A DNA stretch of 64,000 nucleotides from Gloeothece verrucosa PCC 7822 (GTDB taxonomy: Bacteria > Cyanobacteriota > Cyanobacteriia > Cyanobacteriales > Microcystaceae): positions 1,937,501-2,001,500 of the forward strand of contig NC_014501.1 of NCBI RefSeq assembly GCF_000147335.1, read 5' to 3'. Below the pieces are notes generated by a model. That model did not search any database. It had not been told where the DNA came from and was given only the letters and a program-made list of their open reading frames with translations. Positions 56,479-64,000 of the stretch are shown one piece after another (the stretch's first letter is position 1; each line of letters starts with the position of its first letter). A program made the position numbers and the translations under genes.

Positions 56479-56494
56479 CATGGTTTCACAGGGT

Positions 56495-56662
56495 TTACTT
56501 AAAATTGCCCGGACTATTTTCGGTAAAAATTAGGGATTTATCATCAAAATCTAGCGAGTCGTTTAAATTTTCTATTAGCCGATTTAACATCGATAATTGT
56601 CTACGTTCAGCACGAAGACGCGCTTTAGTTAATAACAGTCTGGCTTGTTTTTGAATAGCCAT
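56495..56662 (-). CDS. Small 55-residue protein with strong ribosome-binding site
   Basis: Reading the minus strand from the ATG at 56662 gives MAIQKQARLLLTKARLRAER, then a leucine-rich amphipathic helix and an acidic stretch (LDFDDKSLIF), ending NSPGNFK before TAA. AAGGAG stands seven bases before the ATG. The first 35 residues are a strongly basic helix. No family recognised. The clear start signals and amphipathic pattern support it as a real small gene. Its surroundings (56425-57005) hold nothing else beyond the direct repeats. Confidence 0.5.
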   Translation of the reverse strand: MAIQKQARLLLTKARLRAERRQLSMLNRLIENLNDSLDFDDKSLIFTENSPGNFK

Positions 56663-56981
56663 AATTTAACTCCTTCGAGGCTGATAGCAATTAACAAAAT
56701 TTCCTGTATAAATTTATAATATTTTTATTATGTCAAGGCTGTGAAGAAAATATGACAATCTGGTGAAAATAGCCTTAAAATTAGAAAATTTTTAGATTAA
56801 AATTGAGAATTTATCGGCATCTATCTAAAGAATTATTAGGCAATTTTAAAAAATTAATACTAGAAATAAATTATTTGTTTACGGTGATGTTAAGATTTAA
56901 GCTTTTCAAAAATGCTTATAATATCATCATCACATCCAGAATTGCTCAAAAATCAATAAACTTGGAGGAGCAGCCGAGTAA
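56663..56981. other. AT-rich intergenic region downstream of NTRC gene
   Basis: About 320 AT-rich bases. A 75-codon plus-strand frame from 56803 starts with TTG, lacks a ribosome-binding site and overlaps the NTRC 3' end; not called. It should carry the promoter of the small minus-strand gene. Confidence 0.5.
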
Positions 56982-56997
56982 GCACTGCCCCTATAAT
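56982..56997 (+). repeat. 16-bp direct repeat, copy 2
   Basis: Second copy of GCACTGCCCCTATAAT, immediately downstream of the NTRC gene (which ends at 57006 on the minus strand). Confidence 0.7.
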
Positions 56998-57005
56998 TTG
57001 GAAAA

Positions 57006-58388
57006 CTATTTAACTCCTGCTGGTAAATAACTCTCGATCACACTACGAAAGTCACTCTTTTGTTTAACGCCGCGCATTTCTTTTAAAAATTGTTTATCTT
57101 TAAAGAATTGAACGGTAGGCGTACCCACTACGCCGCCAGTTTTAGCAATCTCTGGGTCAGCATCGATATCAATTTCGACAAAGTGGATTTTTCCCTCATA
57201 TTCATCCACCACTTTATCTAAAATTGGTTTAAGAGTCTTACAAGGCCCACAAGTAGGAGAAACATATTTAACCATGATTAAGCGATCACTATCATGGAAT
57301 AATTTCCGTAAAGCATAGCCTCCCACATAGCGAGTTTTATTAATATCAAAAGTCTCTTCGGTATCAGCCACAACAGTAGCAGCTTTTTCTGTGGGGGTAT
57401 ATTCTTCTGATTTCGGGGTTTGACGGTATTCTTGAATTAAATTATGCTCAGATAACCAGCGCTCTGCCGCTAAGGCCGCCATACAACCGGTTCCGGCTGC
57501 GGTGATCGCCTGACGGTATTCATGGTCCTGTACATCTCCGGCAGCATAAACCCCTTCTACAGAAGTTTGTACTGTGCCGGGTTTGACGACAATATAACCC
57601 ACTTGATCGAGTTCTAATTTTCCTTTAAATAACTCAGTATTGGGGTTATGACCAATGGCATAAAATAATCCGCCGACTTTAATTTCTGTTTTTTCCCCTG
57701 TCAAATTGTTGATCAGTTTTACTCCTTCGAGGTGGTCACTGCCAAACACATCTTCGGCTTCAGTGTTCCAGTGAACCGTAATTTTAGGGTTATTTAAGAC
57801 CCGGTCCTGCATGGCTTTTGATGCCCGCATTTCGTCCCGACGTACTAATAAATGAATATGGCTGCCATATTTAGTTAAAAATACTGCTTCCTCTGCGGCA
57901 GAGTCTCCAGCACCAATAACCACTAATTCTTGTCCTCTAAATAAAGGACTAGCCCCATCACAAATGGCACAAGCCGAAATCCCATAATTCCAATATTTCT
58001 CCTCACTAGGCAACCCTAAGCGCTTGGCTGTAGCGCCTGTCGCTATAATAATACTATTAGCTTTAATTTCTCTTTCTGTAGAACGAATCGTAAAAGGACG
58101 TTGAGATAGATCGACTTCGGTTACATCTTCGGTATGACATTCTGTTCCCCAACGTTCCGCTTGGGCTTTCATGCGTTCCATTAATTGAGGTCCTGTAATT
58201 CCTTCTGGGAAACCGGGGAAGTTTTCCACTTCTGTTGTCGTCATCAGTTGTCCCCCTGGAATACCCCCTTTTTGAAACCCCTCAAACATGACAGGCTTTA
58301 AGTTTGCTCTCGCTGCGTAAATCGCTGCTGTGTATCCAGCCGGACCAGAACCAATAATGACTAAATTTTCTATATGCGGGGTTGTCAT
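57006..58388 (-). CDS. trxB: NADPH-thioredoxin reductase/thioredoxin fusion (NTRC)
   Basis: A 460-residue two-domain redox enzyme, known from plant chloroplasts and cyanobacteria as NTRC. The reductase (about 5-315) has FAD-binding [12 protein letters not shown], the redox-active Cys140-Ala-Ile-Cys143 (SACAICDG), NADPH-binding [14 protein letters not shown], and [11 protein letters not shown] linker leads to the thioredoxin domain (about 355-460) with Cys380-Gly-Pro-Cys383 and [10 protein letters not shown]. It reduces 2-Cys peroxiredoxins with NADPH, useful in the dark. It stands alone, in its own transcription unit. Confidence 0.95.
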   Translation of the reverse strand: MTTPHIENLVIIGSGPAGYTAAIYAARANLKPVMFEGFQKGGIPGGQLMTTTEVENFPGFPEGITGPQLMERMKAQAERWGTECHTEDVTEVDLSQRPFTIRSTEREIKANSIIIATGATAKRLGLPSEEKYWNYGISACAICDGASPLFRGQELVVIGAGDSAAEEAVFLTKYGSHIHLLVRRDEMRASKAMQDRVLNNPKITVHWNTEAEDVFGSDHLEGVKLINNLTGEKTEIKVGGLFYAIGHNPNTELFKGKLELDQVGYIVVKPGTVQTSVEGVYAAGDVQDHEYRQAITAAGTGCMAALAAERWLSEHNLIQEYRQTPKSEEYTPTEKAATVVADTEETFDINKTRYVGGYALRKLFHDSDRLIMVKYVSPTCGPCKTLKPILDKVVDEYEGKIHFVEIDIDADPEIAKTGGVVGTPTVQFFKDKQFLKEMRGVKQKSDFRSVIESYLPAGVK

Positions 58389-58495
58389 AGTAATTATACA
58401 AACTCATAACGACTACGTATAATAGTATAGCGCATAAAAGCGGCAACAGAGAGAGTGTCCAAAAACAGAGCTTTTTCGAGTTGGGAAGTGTGCCC

Positions 58496-59098
58496 TTAAT
58501 GAATAACTAAAATTAAAAAATACTTTAAAAAATTTTCTCCTGTAGAACCAGTCATTAACCATAACAAGGCTCTGGCTCCATCGCGTAAACATTTTTTAAA
58601 AGATTCTGGTCGGGCGTGGGAAGGAACGGCAAGGGGTTTAATGACAATTCCTCGACTGCCAAAAACAATCTCACCCACAATCCAAGCGCGGCGCATATGG
58701 TTTTCTGAAGTGATTAAATAAACACTATCAATGCCTTGTGCTTTTAATTGATCGACCAAAGTGGTAAAATTTGTTACCGTATCTTTGGCTTTATAATCGA
58801 GATGAAGGCGAGTGCTATTTACTCCTGCTTTAGCAAAGATCCGTTTAACATAATTAGAAGGACTTCCAGAAGAAACCCAGATGGGTAATGTGGGGTTTTT
58901 TGAGGCTAAATGAGCGGCATAGCGTTCTCGCTCTTCATGTCCTCCTAAAACAACGATTGCCTCTGGTTTAACCAGATAGCTTTGAATTTCGTTATAACTC
59001 CACCAACCCCCCACAGAGACAACCGGCAATAGATAAATTATTTGCCGAAGTAGAGTAAGAGGGGATTTTTGTTTAGGTCGCGTCAGCTTTAAAACCAT
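58496..59098 (-). CDS. YdcF/SanA-family (DUF218) membrane protein
   Basis: A 200-residue protein of the YdcF/ElyC/SanA family: one N-terminal membrane helix (about 15-32, LLRQIIYLLPVVSVGGWW) and a Rossmann-like domain (about 45-195). The latter starts AIVVLGGHEERERYAAHLAS and has the conserved SSGSPSNYV, KDTVTNFTTL and YLITSENHMRRA segments. Family members affect cell-envelope polysaccharide metabolism; the reaction is not known. The start codon is AGATGG-preceded only weakly. It is transcribed away from the ammonium transporter. Confidence 0.8.
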   Translation of the reverse strand: MVLKLTRPKQKSPLTLLRQIIYLLPVVSVGGWWSYNEIQSYLVKPEAIVVLGGHEERERYAAHLASKNPTLPIWVSSGSPSNYVKRIFAKAGVNSTRLHLDYKAKDTVTNFTTLVDQLKAQGIDSVYLITSENHMRRAWIVGEIVFGSRGIVIKPLAVPSHARPESFKKCLRDGARALLWLMTGSTGENFLKYFLILVIH

Positions 59099-59394
59099 CT
59101 ACACAATACTCACACCACAATTAGCCAAATTACACGGAGTTACTCAACAAAAAAAATGTCAATTCGTTGATCAATCGACAGATGATGTAACGTTTGAAGA
59201 TTGAATTTCAGATTAGACCAGCACTGGGTATAAACCGACTATCAACCATGACGACAAAAAAAATTTTATGCTCCCAAGAATGTTAATGATTATCTTAAAA
59301 AGGAGGTTCCCAAGTCAAAAGTCCCTAAAAATGCCTACCTTAGCCGAAATACTGTATTAAGATTAAGAAGCATCCTTTAGAAGAAATAATAAAG

Positions 59395-61140
59395 ATGAAT
59401 AGCTATTGGAAATCAAGATATTGGCTTTTTTTCCTGTTTTTAGTGGCTGTGTTAGTTTCAGTGGGAGTGAAAGGGGTAGCGCAAAATAGCCCTTTAAATG
59501 ACCCGCTATACCAGTTAAACAATAAAGTAGACAGCCTAATCGATAACCAGGAAAGCCTGAACATTTTTATCAACTCACTATGGCTGGTCATTGCTGGAGC
59601 ATTAGTTTTTTTTATGAATGCTGGCTTTGCATTACTAGAGGCAGGGTCTTGCACCAGAAAAAGCTTAATTAATATCTTAGCTAAAAATGTGGTGGTTTTT
59701 TGTATTGGGACGCTTGCTTTTTGGCTGTTAGGATTTAATGTGATGTTTGGCGATGGTGTAAATCTCTTAAACAATCAATCTTATACCTGTCCGCTACCAA
59801 ACACTAATATCCAAACCCATACAGGCAGATGGGCTTTAGGTTTTGAGTTATCTTTTCCTACTCTTGTTGACCCTTCTGTTACCGGGGTGCAAAATAGCAA
59901 CAAAGGTAGCAATCCTCTTGGATTTCCTGAGAATGGCTTTTCTTGCTTGAAACAGATGTGGCCTAATCGTTCTTTTGCCGCCTTATTTTTCTTTCAGTTG
60001 GTTTTTGCTGATACGGCGGCTACCATAGTCTCGGGAGCGGTGGCTGAACGAGTTAAGTTTAATGCTTTTTTTATTTTTAGCTTTGTCCTTATTCTGTTTA
60101 TCTATCCTATCGTTGGACAATGGGCTTGGGGACCTTTTGGCTGGTTGTATCAGCTTAATTTTAGGGATTTTGCTGGCTCAACCGTTGTTCATTCTGTGGG
60201 AGGGACAGCCGCCTTGATGGGAGCTTGGTTACTCGGCCCAAGATGGACTCAATTTGATTACGATCCCCAAAAAGAAATAAGGCAAGGCAATAGCACGTCC
60301 GTTGAATACTCTGCGCCAGAGGATCATACAAATAAGTTGAATATAGCTCATAGTCCCGGATTCGTAACCCTAGGCGGCTTTATTTTATGGCTTGGTTGGA
60401 TTGGTTTTAACGGAGGTTCGACGACTTACTTATCTTATGTTCCTCATATCGTCGTAACCACAATGATAGCATCGGCGGCAGGTGGAATTACAGCCATATT
60501 CATCGTTCAAGGTTTAGCAGACCAAGATCCATCTCTGGGAACTTTTATTAATGGTATATTAGGGGGATTAGTGGCGATCACCGCATCATCGGCCTATGTC
60601 CGGATTGAACAAGCTTTGGTGATAGGCTGCGGCAGTGCCATATTTGTTGTTGTTGGTGAAGCATTTATTTTGCCGAAACTGAAAATTGACGATCCAGTCG
60701 GTGCGATACCTGTTCATCTAGGGTGCGGTTTTTGGGGGACTTTGGCAGTGGGTTTTTTTGCTAACCCAAATTCTTTGCCATATGGCGGTATAGATGGAAC
60801 TAACTTACCACAGCGATTACAGATGATCTCGATTCAGTTGCTAGGATGGGTTGTGATCTGTGGATTTACTGCCTTAGCTAGTTGGTTGGCTTGGGTTGCT
60901 ATAGGTTATGGTATTTTTCAGTTTGAATCTTTTAATACCCGACGACAGATCCTCCGACAACAAGGGTCTAACAGATTAATTCCTCTTCGTGCTAGGCATG
61001 GAATAAGGTTATCAATTGTAGATGAGTATGCGGGGACTTATAAGCTTTTTAAAGATTCTGAACGCGACGAGAGGAAGAAAACACTAACTAAAAGACCGAT
61101 GAATGTTAAGGTTGATCGGCAGGACAGCGAGAAAGGTTGA
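59395..61140 (+). CDS. amt: Ammonium transporter (Amt family)
   Basis: A 581-residue Amt protein, about 100-150 residues longer than usual. An N-terminal signal-like helix (about 8-28) is followed by a hydrophilic segment, then eleven helices. Family marks: MNAGFALLEAGSCTRKS, FADTAATIVSGAVAER, STVVHSVGGTAALMGAWLLG (first pore His) and PVHLGCGFWGTLAVGFF (second pore His). A larger outside loop with CPLPNTN ... CLKQMW may be disulfide-bonded. The cytoplasmic tail is basic (ARHGIRLSIVDEYAG, EREDERKK-like). No glnK/glnB gene is adjacent. Its 3' end overlaps the convergent gene by 35 bases. Confidence 0.92.
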   Translation: MNSYWKSRYWLFFLFLVAVLVSVGVKGVAQNSPLNDPLYQLNNKVDSLIDNQESLNIFINSLWLVIAGALVFFMNAGFALLEAGSCTRKSLINILAKNVVVFCIGTLAFWLLGFNVMFGDGVNLLNNQSYTCPLPNTNIQTHTGRWALGFELSFPTLVDPSVTGVQNSNKGSNPLGFPENGFSCLKQMWPNRSFAALFFFQLVFADTAATIVSGAVAERVKFNAFFIFSFVLILFIYPIVGQWAWGPFGWLYQLNFRDFAGSTVVHSVGGTAALMGAWLLGPRWTQFDYDPQKEIRQGNSTSVEYSAPEDHTNKLNIAHSPGFVTLGGFILWLGWIGFNGGSTTYLSYVPHIVVTTMIASAAGGITAIFIVQGLADQDPSLGTFINGILGGLVAITASSAYVRIEQALVIGCGSAIFVVVGEAFILPKLKIDDPVGAIPVHLGCGFWGTLAVGFFANPNSLPYGGIDGTNLPQRLQMISIQLLGWVVICGFTALASWLAWVAIGYGIFQFESFNTRRQILRQQGSNRLIPLRARHGIRLSIVDEYAGTYKLFKDSERDERKKTLTKRPMNVKVDRQDSEKG

Positions 61141-62272
61141 CTCTTCCTTTTTCTTGTTGTATTAGCTCTATTTCTGCTTCTACTTGTTTTTTTACTGTTT
61201 CTATGGTGCGCCAGCCCGACATTAGGTTTATTACTTTTTTTTTCAATTCTGGATCTAGATCAAGTGCTGTTTGTGAGATGAGGCATAGAGATCTGACGGC
61301 TCCATATTTACCACTTGGAAGTGACGAATTTCCTACGTAGATTTTTTCCTCGGCCAGTCGGCTCGCCTGTGTATATAATACTTCAGCAAACTTTATTTCT
61401 AAGTCTTTATCATCACAAAGCTCTTGAAGGGACTTTTTAGAATGCAGATTTAAGGAATCTGCTATCTGTTGAATAATTTTGTCTCTTTCGTCTCGAAGTT
61501 CATTTCGATCTTCGATTAGACCTGTGTTAAACACTCGATTTTTAAAGTCTTTGCACAGTGAAACTGTTGGCTGTATTGATCGGTCTGGAAAAAAAATAGA
61601 CTTAACACAGCCATAAAACATAAGAAAAATTATTCCTATGAAAATAGTTAAAGATAGAGGTCGAGACAATCCTTTTTGATGTGGTGGCGGGGGTGGCAAG
61701 CTGGTTCCGTCAAGTGGATTCGGCGGAGAGGAATCTGTTCCCCTTACGGTGGGAATTTCTTTTAAGTCAAATAAATCTTGATAAATCCAGCTAAAGGGTA
61801 TTAGCTTTCCTTTTGAATCTTTTTTTATTAATCCTATATTCAATAATTCTTCTACTAAGGAATGGTTTTCATCTTCTTCTCGTATTGGTTCGGTAGAATT
61901 CCAAATTTTTTCAAGTAAATCCAACAACTCCCGAGGGGAATAATTGTTGTTATTTATAATTTTTTGTTTTAATTCTTCTAACCTTTCTTTAAATTGATTT
62001 TTTATTTCAGGATTTTGCGTTAATTTTTCTTTAATTATTTCTTTAATATTTGGCAAATTTTCCTCAGATAAACTAGGAAAAATTTCAGAATTATCACGAA
62101 TAATATTTACCAATATTTTTGCCAGAGCAATATCTTGTTTGTTAGTCCAATCGAAAATTTGCTTGTAAAATAATTTCCCATCCTTCCTAGGTTGGGCTAA
62201 GTTTTCCCATTCCTCTAACCAATCATCCACCAGATCAATAAATTCTTGTTCAAGGTCATTATTATTCTGCAT
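61106..62272 (-). CDS. Membrane protein of unknown function paired with a Ser/Thr kinase
   Basis: A 388-residue protein not recognised as a known family. The N-terminal cytoplasmic part (about 1-190) is acidic, helical and Asn/Glu/Lys-rich (DLVDDWLEEWENLAQPRKD, IKEKLTQNPEIKNQFKERLE), a style seen in cyanobacterial effector-associated modules. A Pro-rich linker (TSLPPPPPHQKG) precedes one membrane helix (about 206-222, LTIFIGIIFLMFYGCV). The outer part (about 225-388) is helical with several Cys. It starts 41 bases after the kinase gene on the same strand, so the two form an operon, and the protein may be a target or partner of the kinase. Confidence 0.7.
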   Translation of the reverse strand: MQNNNDLEQEFIDLVDDWLEEWENLAQPRKDGKLFYKQIFDWTNKQDIALAKILVNIIRDNSEIFPSLSEENLPNIKEIIKEKLTQNPEIKNQFKERLEELKQKIINNNNYSPRELLDLLEKIWNSTEPIREEDENHSLVEELLNIGLIKKDSKGKLIPFSWIYQDLFDLKEIPTVRGTDSSPPNPLDGTSLPPPPPHQKGLSRPLSLTIFIGIIFLMFYGCVKSIFFPDRSIQPTVSLCKDFKNRVFNTGLIEDRNELRDERDKIIQQIADSLNLHSKKSLQELCDDKDLEIKFAEVLYTQASRLAEEKIYVGNSSLPSGKYGAVRSLCLISQTALDLDPELKKKVINLMSGWRTIETVKKQVEAEIELIQQEKGRVNLSRCPADQP

Positions 62273-62312
62273 AAAAACTCCTATGAATAAAGTGAAGCAT
62301 AAAAATTATTTA

Positions 62313-63635
62313 TTAATTTGTGTTTTCGTAATCTCTTGAAATTTCTTCCCTTCTTTGTTTTTTATGTTCTTTTTGACTTTGTTGTATAAATTTATTTTGT
62401 TTATTAGTTAATTTTTGAGGCAACTCGGGATCAGATTTAATAGCTCTCAAAAAATCATTACTTAACAGCCAAATATTATCCCCATAGGCATACCATGCCT
62501 CTGTACTAGCATCCAAAAGGGCTTCAATGGCAGTCTTATATCGTTTATTTGGAAAAAAACGTGACATTTTTTCTAGAATTGGATAGATATTAGGAGCTTT
62601 TTTCTCTATTTCCAACATCCATTTATTCCACTCATTATCTGATGGATTCCAACGATAACAAGAATGAAGTTTTGAGGGACTTTTAATAAGAAGGCTAAAC
62701 ATAGTTACAGCTAATGAATAAAGATCCCTTGTCCACATAAAAGTCTCTAATTGCTTATTGTCATAAAAAAAATTCATTAACAATTCATAGCAGTATCTGT
62801 CCTCCTTTGATAATTGTAATTTACTACTTAAAGTTTCTGGAGGTGCGTAAAGAATTGTTGACGAATAATTTATAGTAAAATATGGATTTTTGATAGGGAC
62901 AAGCTTGGAAGAGCCGAAATCTACTAAGTATAGCTGTAGATTTTGTTCATGCTCATCCTGAGAGTTCGTCTTAACCTTTCTACAAATAATGTTAAGAGGT
63001 TTTATATCTCTATGAAGAACTTGATTGCGGTAAAGTAAGTGAAGATCTTTCAGCATTTCTATTAAATAATTGAAAACCCTTCGTTCTTCAAACAGAAGAG
63101 TTGGATTCCCGATGGTAATCTTCTGTTGCTCCTGCTGTAATATCTTCTCAAGATTATCTCCTTCAATAAATTCCTGAACTAAAAAAAAATAACTATGTTG
63201 CTCATTAGTATTTTGAGCATCAGGATAATAATGGTCAATATATTTAGGGACTCTGGCTCCTGCATTATAAGCTTGTTGAAGACCCTCAATTTCACGGTCT
63301 AATTGCTTTCGAGACTCTTCAAGATTATTACTATTATCTCGTAAAATTTTTATGGCATACCCCTCCTCAAATCTTTTATCTGTTAAGTTGTACTTGTAAG
63401 CCTTATATATACTTCCGCCTCCTCCCTTTCCTATATGGCCTCTCAAAAAATAAATATTGCCGTTCTTGCTTTTCCATCCTAGATTCCATGCTGACGTAAC
63501 GTTGCATGGGCAAGAAAAACCTTCGGATTTTACATTTTTGGCTTCTAGGTTGTGGACGGGCCAATCATTATTATTATTAACCGCACAGTCGGGATTAATA
63601 CAGATAACGGAAGCAGAGGTTCCTATAATATTCAT
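62313..63635 (-). CDS. Ser/Thr protein kinase with N-terminal cysteine motif
   Basis: A 440-residue Hanks-type kinase. Residues 10-45 hold a small cysteine motif (ICINPDC ... SCPCNV), like the zinc-ribbon starts of several cyanobacterial Spk kinases. The kinase domain (about 62-370) has an intact Gly loop (HIGKGGGGSIYKAY), the Lys of YAIKIL, the HRDIKPLN loop (Asp active) and the DFG Asp in YLVDFGSSKLV. An activation-segment PPE (YAPPETL) is present. The C-terminal part (about 370-440) is helical and basic (KEHKKQRREEISRDYE). It is cytoplasmic, with no membrane segment; the membrane protein of the next gene may localise it. Confidence 0.9.
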   Translation of the reverse strand: MNIIGTSASVICINPDCAVNNNNDWPVHNLEAKNVKSEGFSCPCNVTSAWNLGWKSKNGNIYFLRGHIGKGGGGSIYKAYKYNLTDKRFEEGYAIKILRDNSNNLEESRKQLDREIEGLQQAYNAGARVPKYIDHYYPDAQNTNEQHSYFFLVQEFIEGDNLEKILQQEQQKITIGNPTLLFEERRVFNYLIEMLKDLHLLYRNQVLHRDIKPLNIICRKVKTNSQDEHEQNLQLYLVDFGSSKLVPIKNPYFTINYSSTILYAPPETLSSKLQLSKEDRYCYELLMNFFYDNKQLETFMWTRDLYSLAVTMFSLLIKSPSKLHSCYRWNPSDNEWNKWMLEIEKKAPNIYPILEKMSRFFPNKRYKTAIEALLDASTEAWYAYGDNIWLLSNDFLRAIKSDPELPQKLTNKQNKFIQQSQKEHKKQRREEISRDYENTN

Positions 63636-63870
63636 AGCTCCCTGTTATTATCAAAGTTAGTATCGTGCCATATTTTGTATTTTCTGTCATAACTTACCCA
63701 TCGACTCTCAGAGAAAAAGAAGCGGCTTTATCGCTAGTGAGAAAGGAATAGTATATTAGTTCTATGAACACCAGCAATAAAGTCTATATAAAATTATATA
63801 GCGCAAAAACTGTTTAAAGAGAAGAAAGAAACGATTAAACTGAGAATTTATAAGCTCAATACCCTAACAA
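63636..63870. other. Intergenic region upstream of the kinase gene
   Basis: About 235 bases without a gene. It should contain the promoter of the kinase-membrane protein pair on the minus strand; no strong hexamer pair is visible. Confidence 0.45.
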
Positions 63871-63875
63871 CGCTT

Positions 63876-63909
63876 AAAAAAAACCACATCTGCCTGTTTA
63901 ACAGATGTG
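63876..63909 (-). terminator. Rho-independent terminator of a gene entering from the right
   Basis: Minus strand: CACATCTG, loop TTAAACAGG, CAGATGTG, then G and eight T. It is 62 bases beyond the stop of the partial gene at the right edge and reads in the same direction. Confidence 0.8.
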
Positions 63910-63971
63910 AGAGCCTACTCTTAAAACAACTTTTTAGTTGTATAACTTTGAAGTAGTAACAAGACAATTAT

Positions 63972-64000
63972 TTAAGCGGTATCCATGACCGTGAATATTT
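63972..64000 (-). CDS. C-terminal end of a gene cut by the right edge
   Basis: On the minus strand a frame reads IFTVMDTA then TAA (63972-63974). Only eight codons are visible. It is supported mainly by the good terminator 62 bases downstream in the same direction. Function cannot be told. Confidence 0.35.

Noticed and set aside
56803-57030. 75-codon plus-strand frame overlapping the NTRC 3' end
   Set aside because: TTG start without ribosome-binding site, low-complexity, antisense to a real gene.

Overview
The window is a cyanobacterial chromosome segment, most like the unicellular/colonial Cyanothece-Gloeothece-Microcystis group. This is inferred from several markers: an NTRC-type thioredoxin reductase-thioredoxin fusion, a DnaK1-type chaperone behind grpE, LrtA/long HPF with a long leader, a type IV pilus pilB-pilT-pilC block, an asd-dapA-rnj cluster, many AT-rich spacers, short tandem heptanucleotide repeats and GCGATCGC (HIP1-like) sites. 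No complete transposase, integrase, rRNA gene or CRISPR array is visible.

0-9 kb: clpP (cut by the left edge) and tig on the minus strand; a secreted META-domain protein; asd and dapA (lysine branch) followed by RNase J; one unrecognised conserved protein. 9-20 kb: an aldehyde dehydrogenase, then a signalling zone. It holds a receptor-like protein with a catalytically degenerate class III cyclase domain, directly followed by an MscS channel with a C-terminal cyclic-nucleotide-binding-like domain; a Ser/Thr kinase fused to an extracytoplasmic LivK-like ligand-binding domain; a DUF2207 membrane protein; and a clear pseudokinase. 20-31 kb: an NfeD plus two flotillin-like genes, convergent with a complete four-gene Wadjet (jetABCD) anti-plasmid operon.

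31-43 kb: homocitrate synthase, UspA, an AbrB-family membrane protein, a DUF697-type GTPase, an orphan DNA methyltransferase next to initiator tRNA-Met, uppP, DUF3120, an FHA-adenylate cyclase with intact catalytic residues, lipB and lrtA/hpf. 43-52 kb: pilC, pilT, pilB, then grpE and dnaK1. 52-64 kb: an AAA_35 ATPase, a signal peptidase I with a duplicated membrane domain at its N terminus, larB, NTRC, a YdcF-family protein, an ammonium transporter, and a two-gene module of a membrane protein plus a Ser/Thr kinase.

The least-explained signal is a family of four related, ORF-less elements (14.4, 38.7, 39.6-39.9 and 42.8 kb). They resemble non-autonomous or decayed IS200/IS605-type elements that keep their guide-RNA (OMEGA/HEARO-like) end. 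Two abut the stop codons of upstream genes, and two carry near-consensus reverse-strand promoters. Also notable are four GTAGAGACGTT-type hairpins between genes, heptamer repeats in the leaders of three genes, and a perfect inverted repeat filling the spacer of a candidate rnj promoter.
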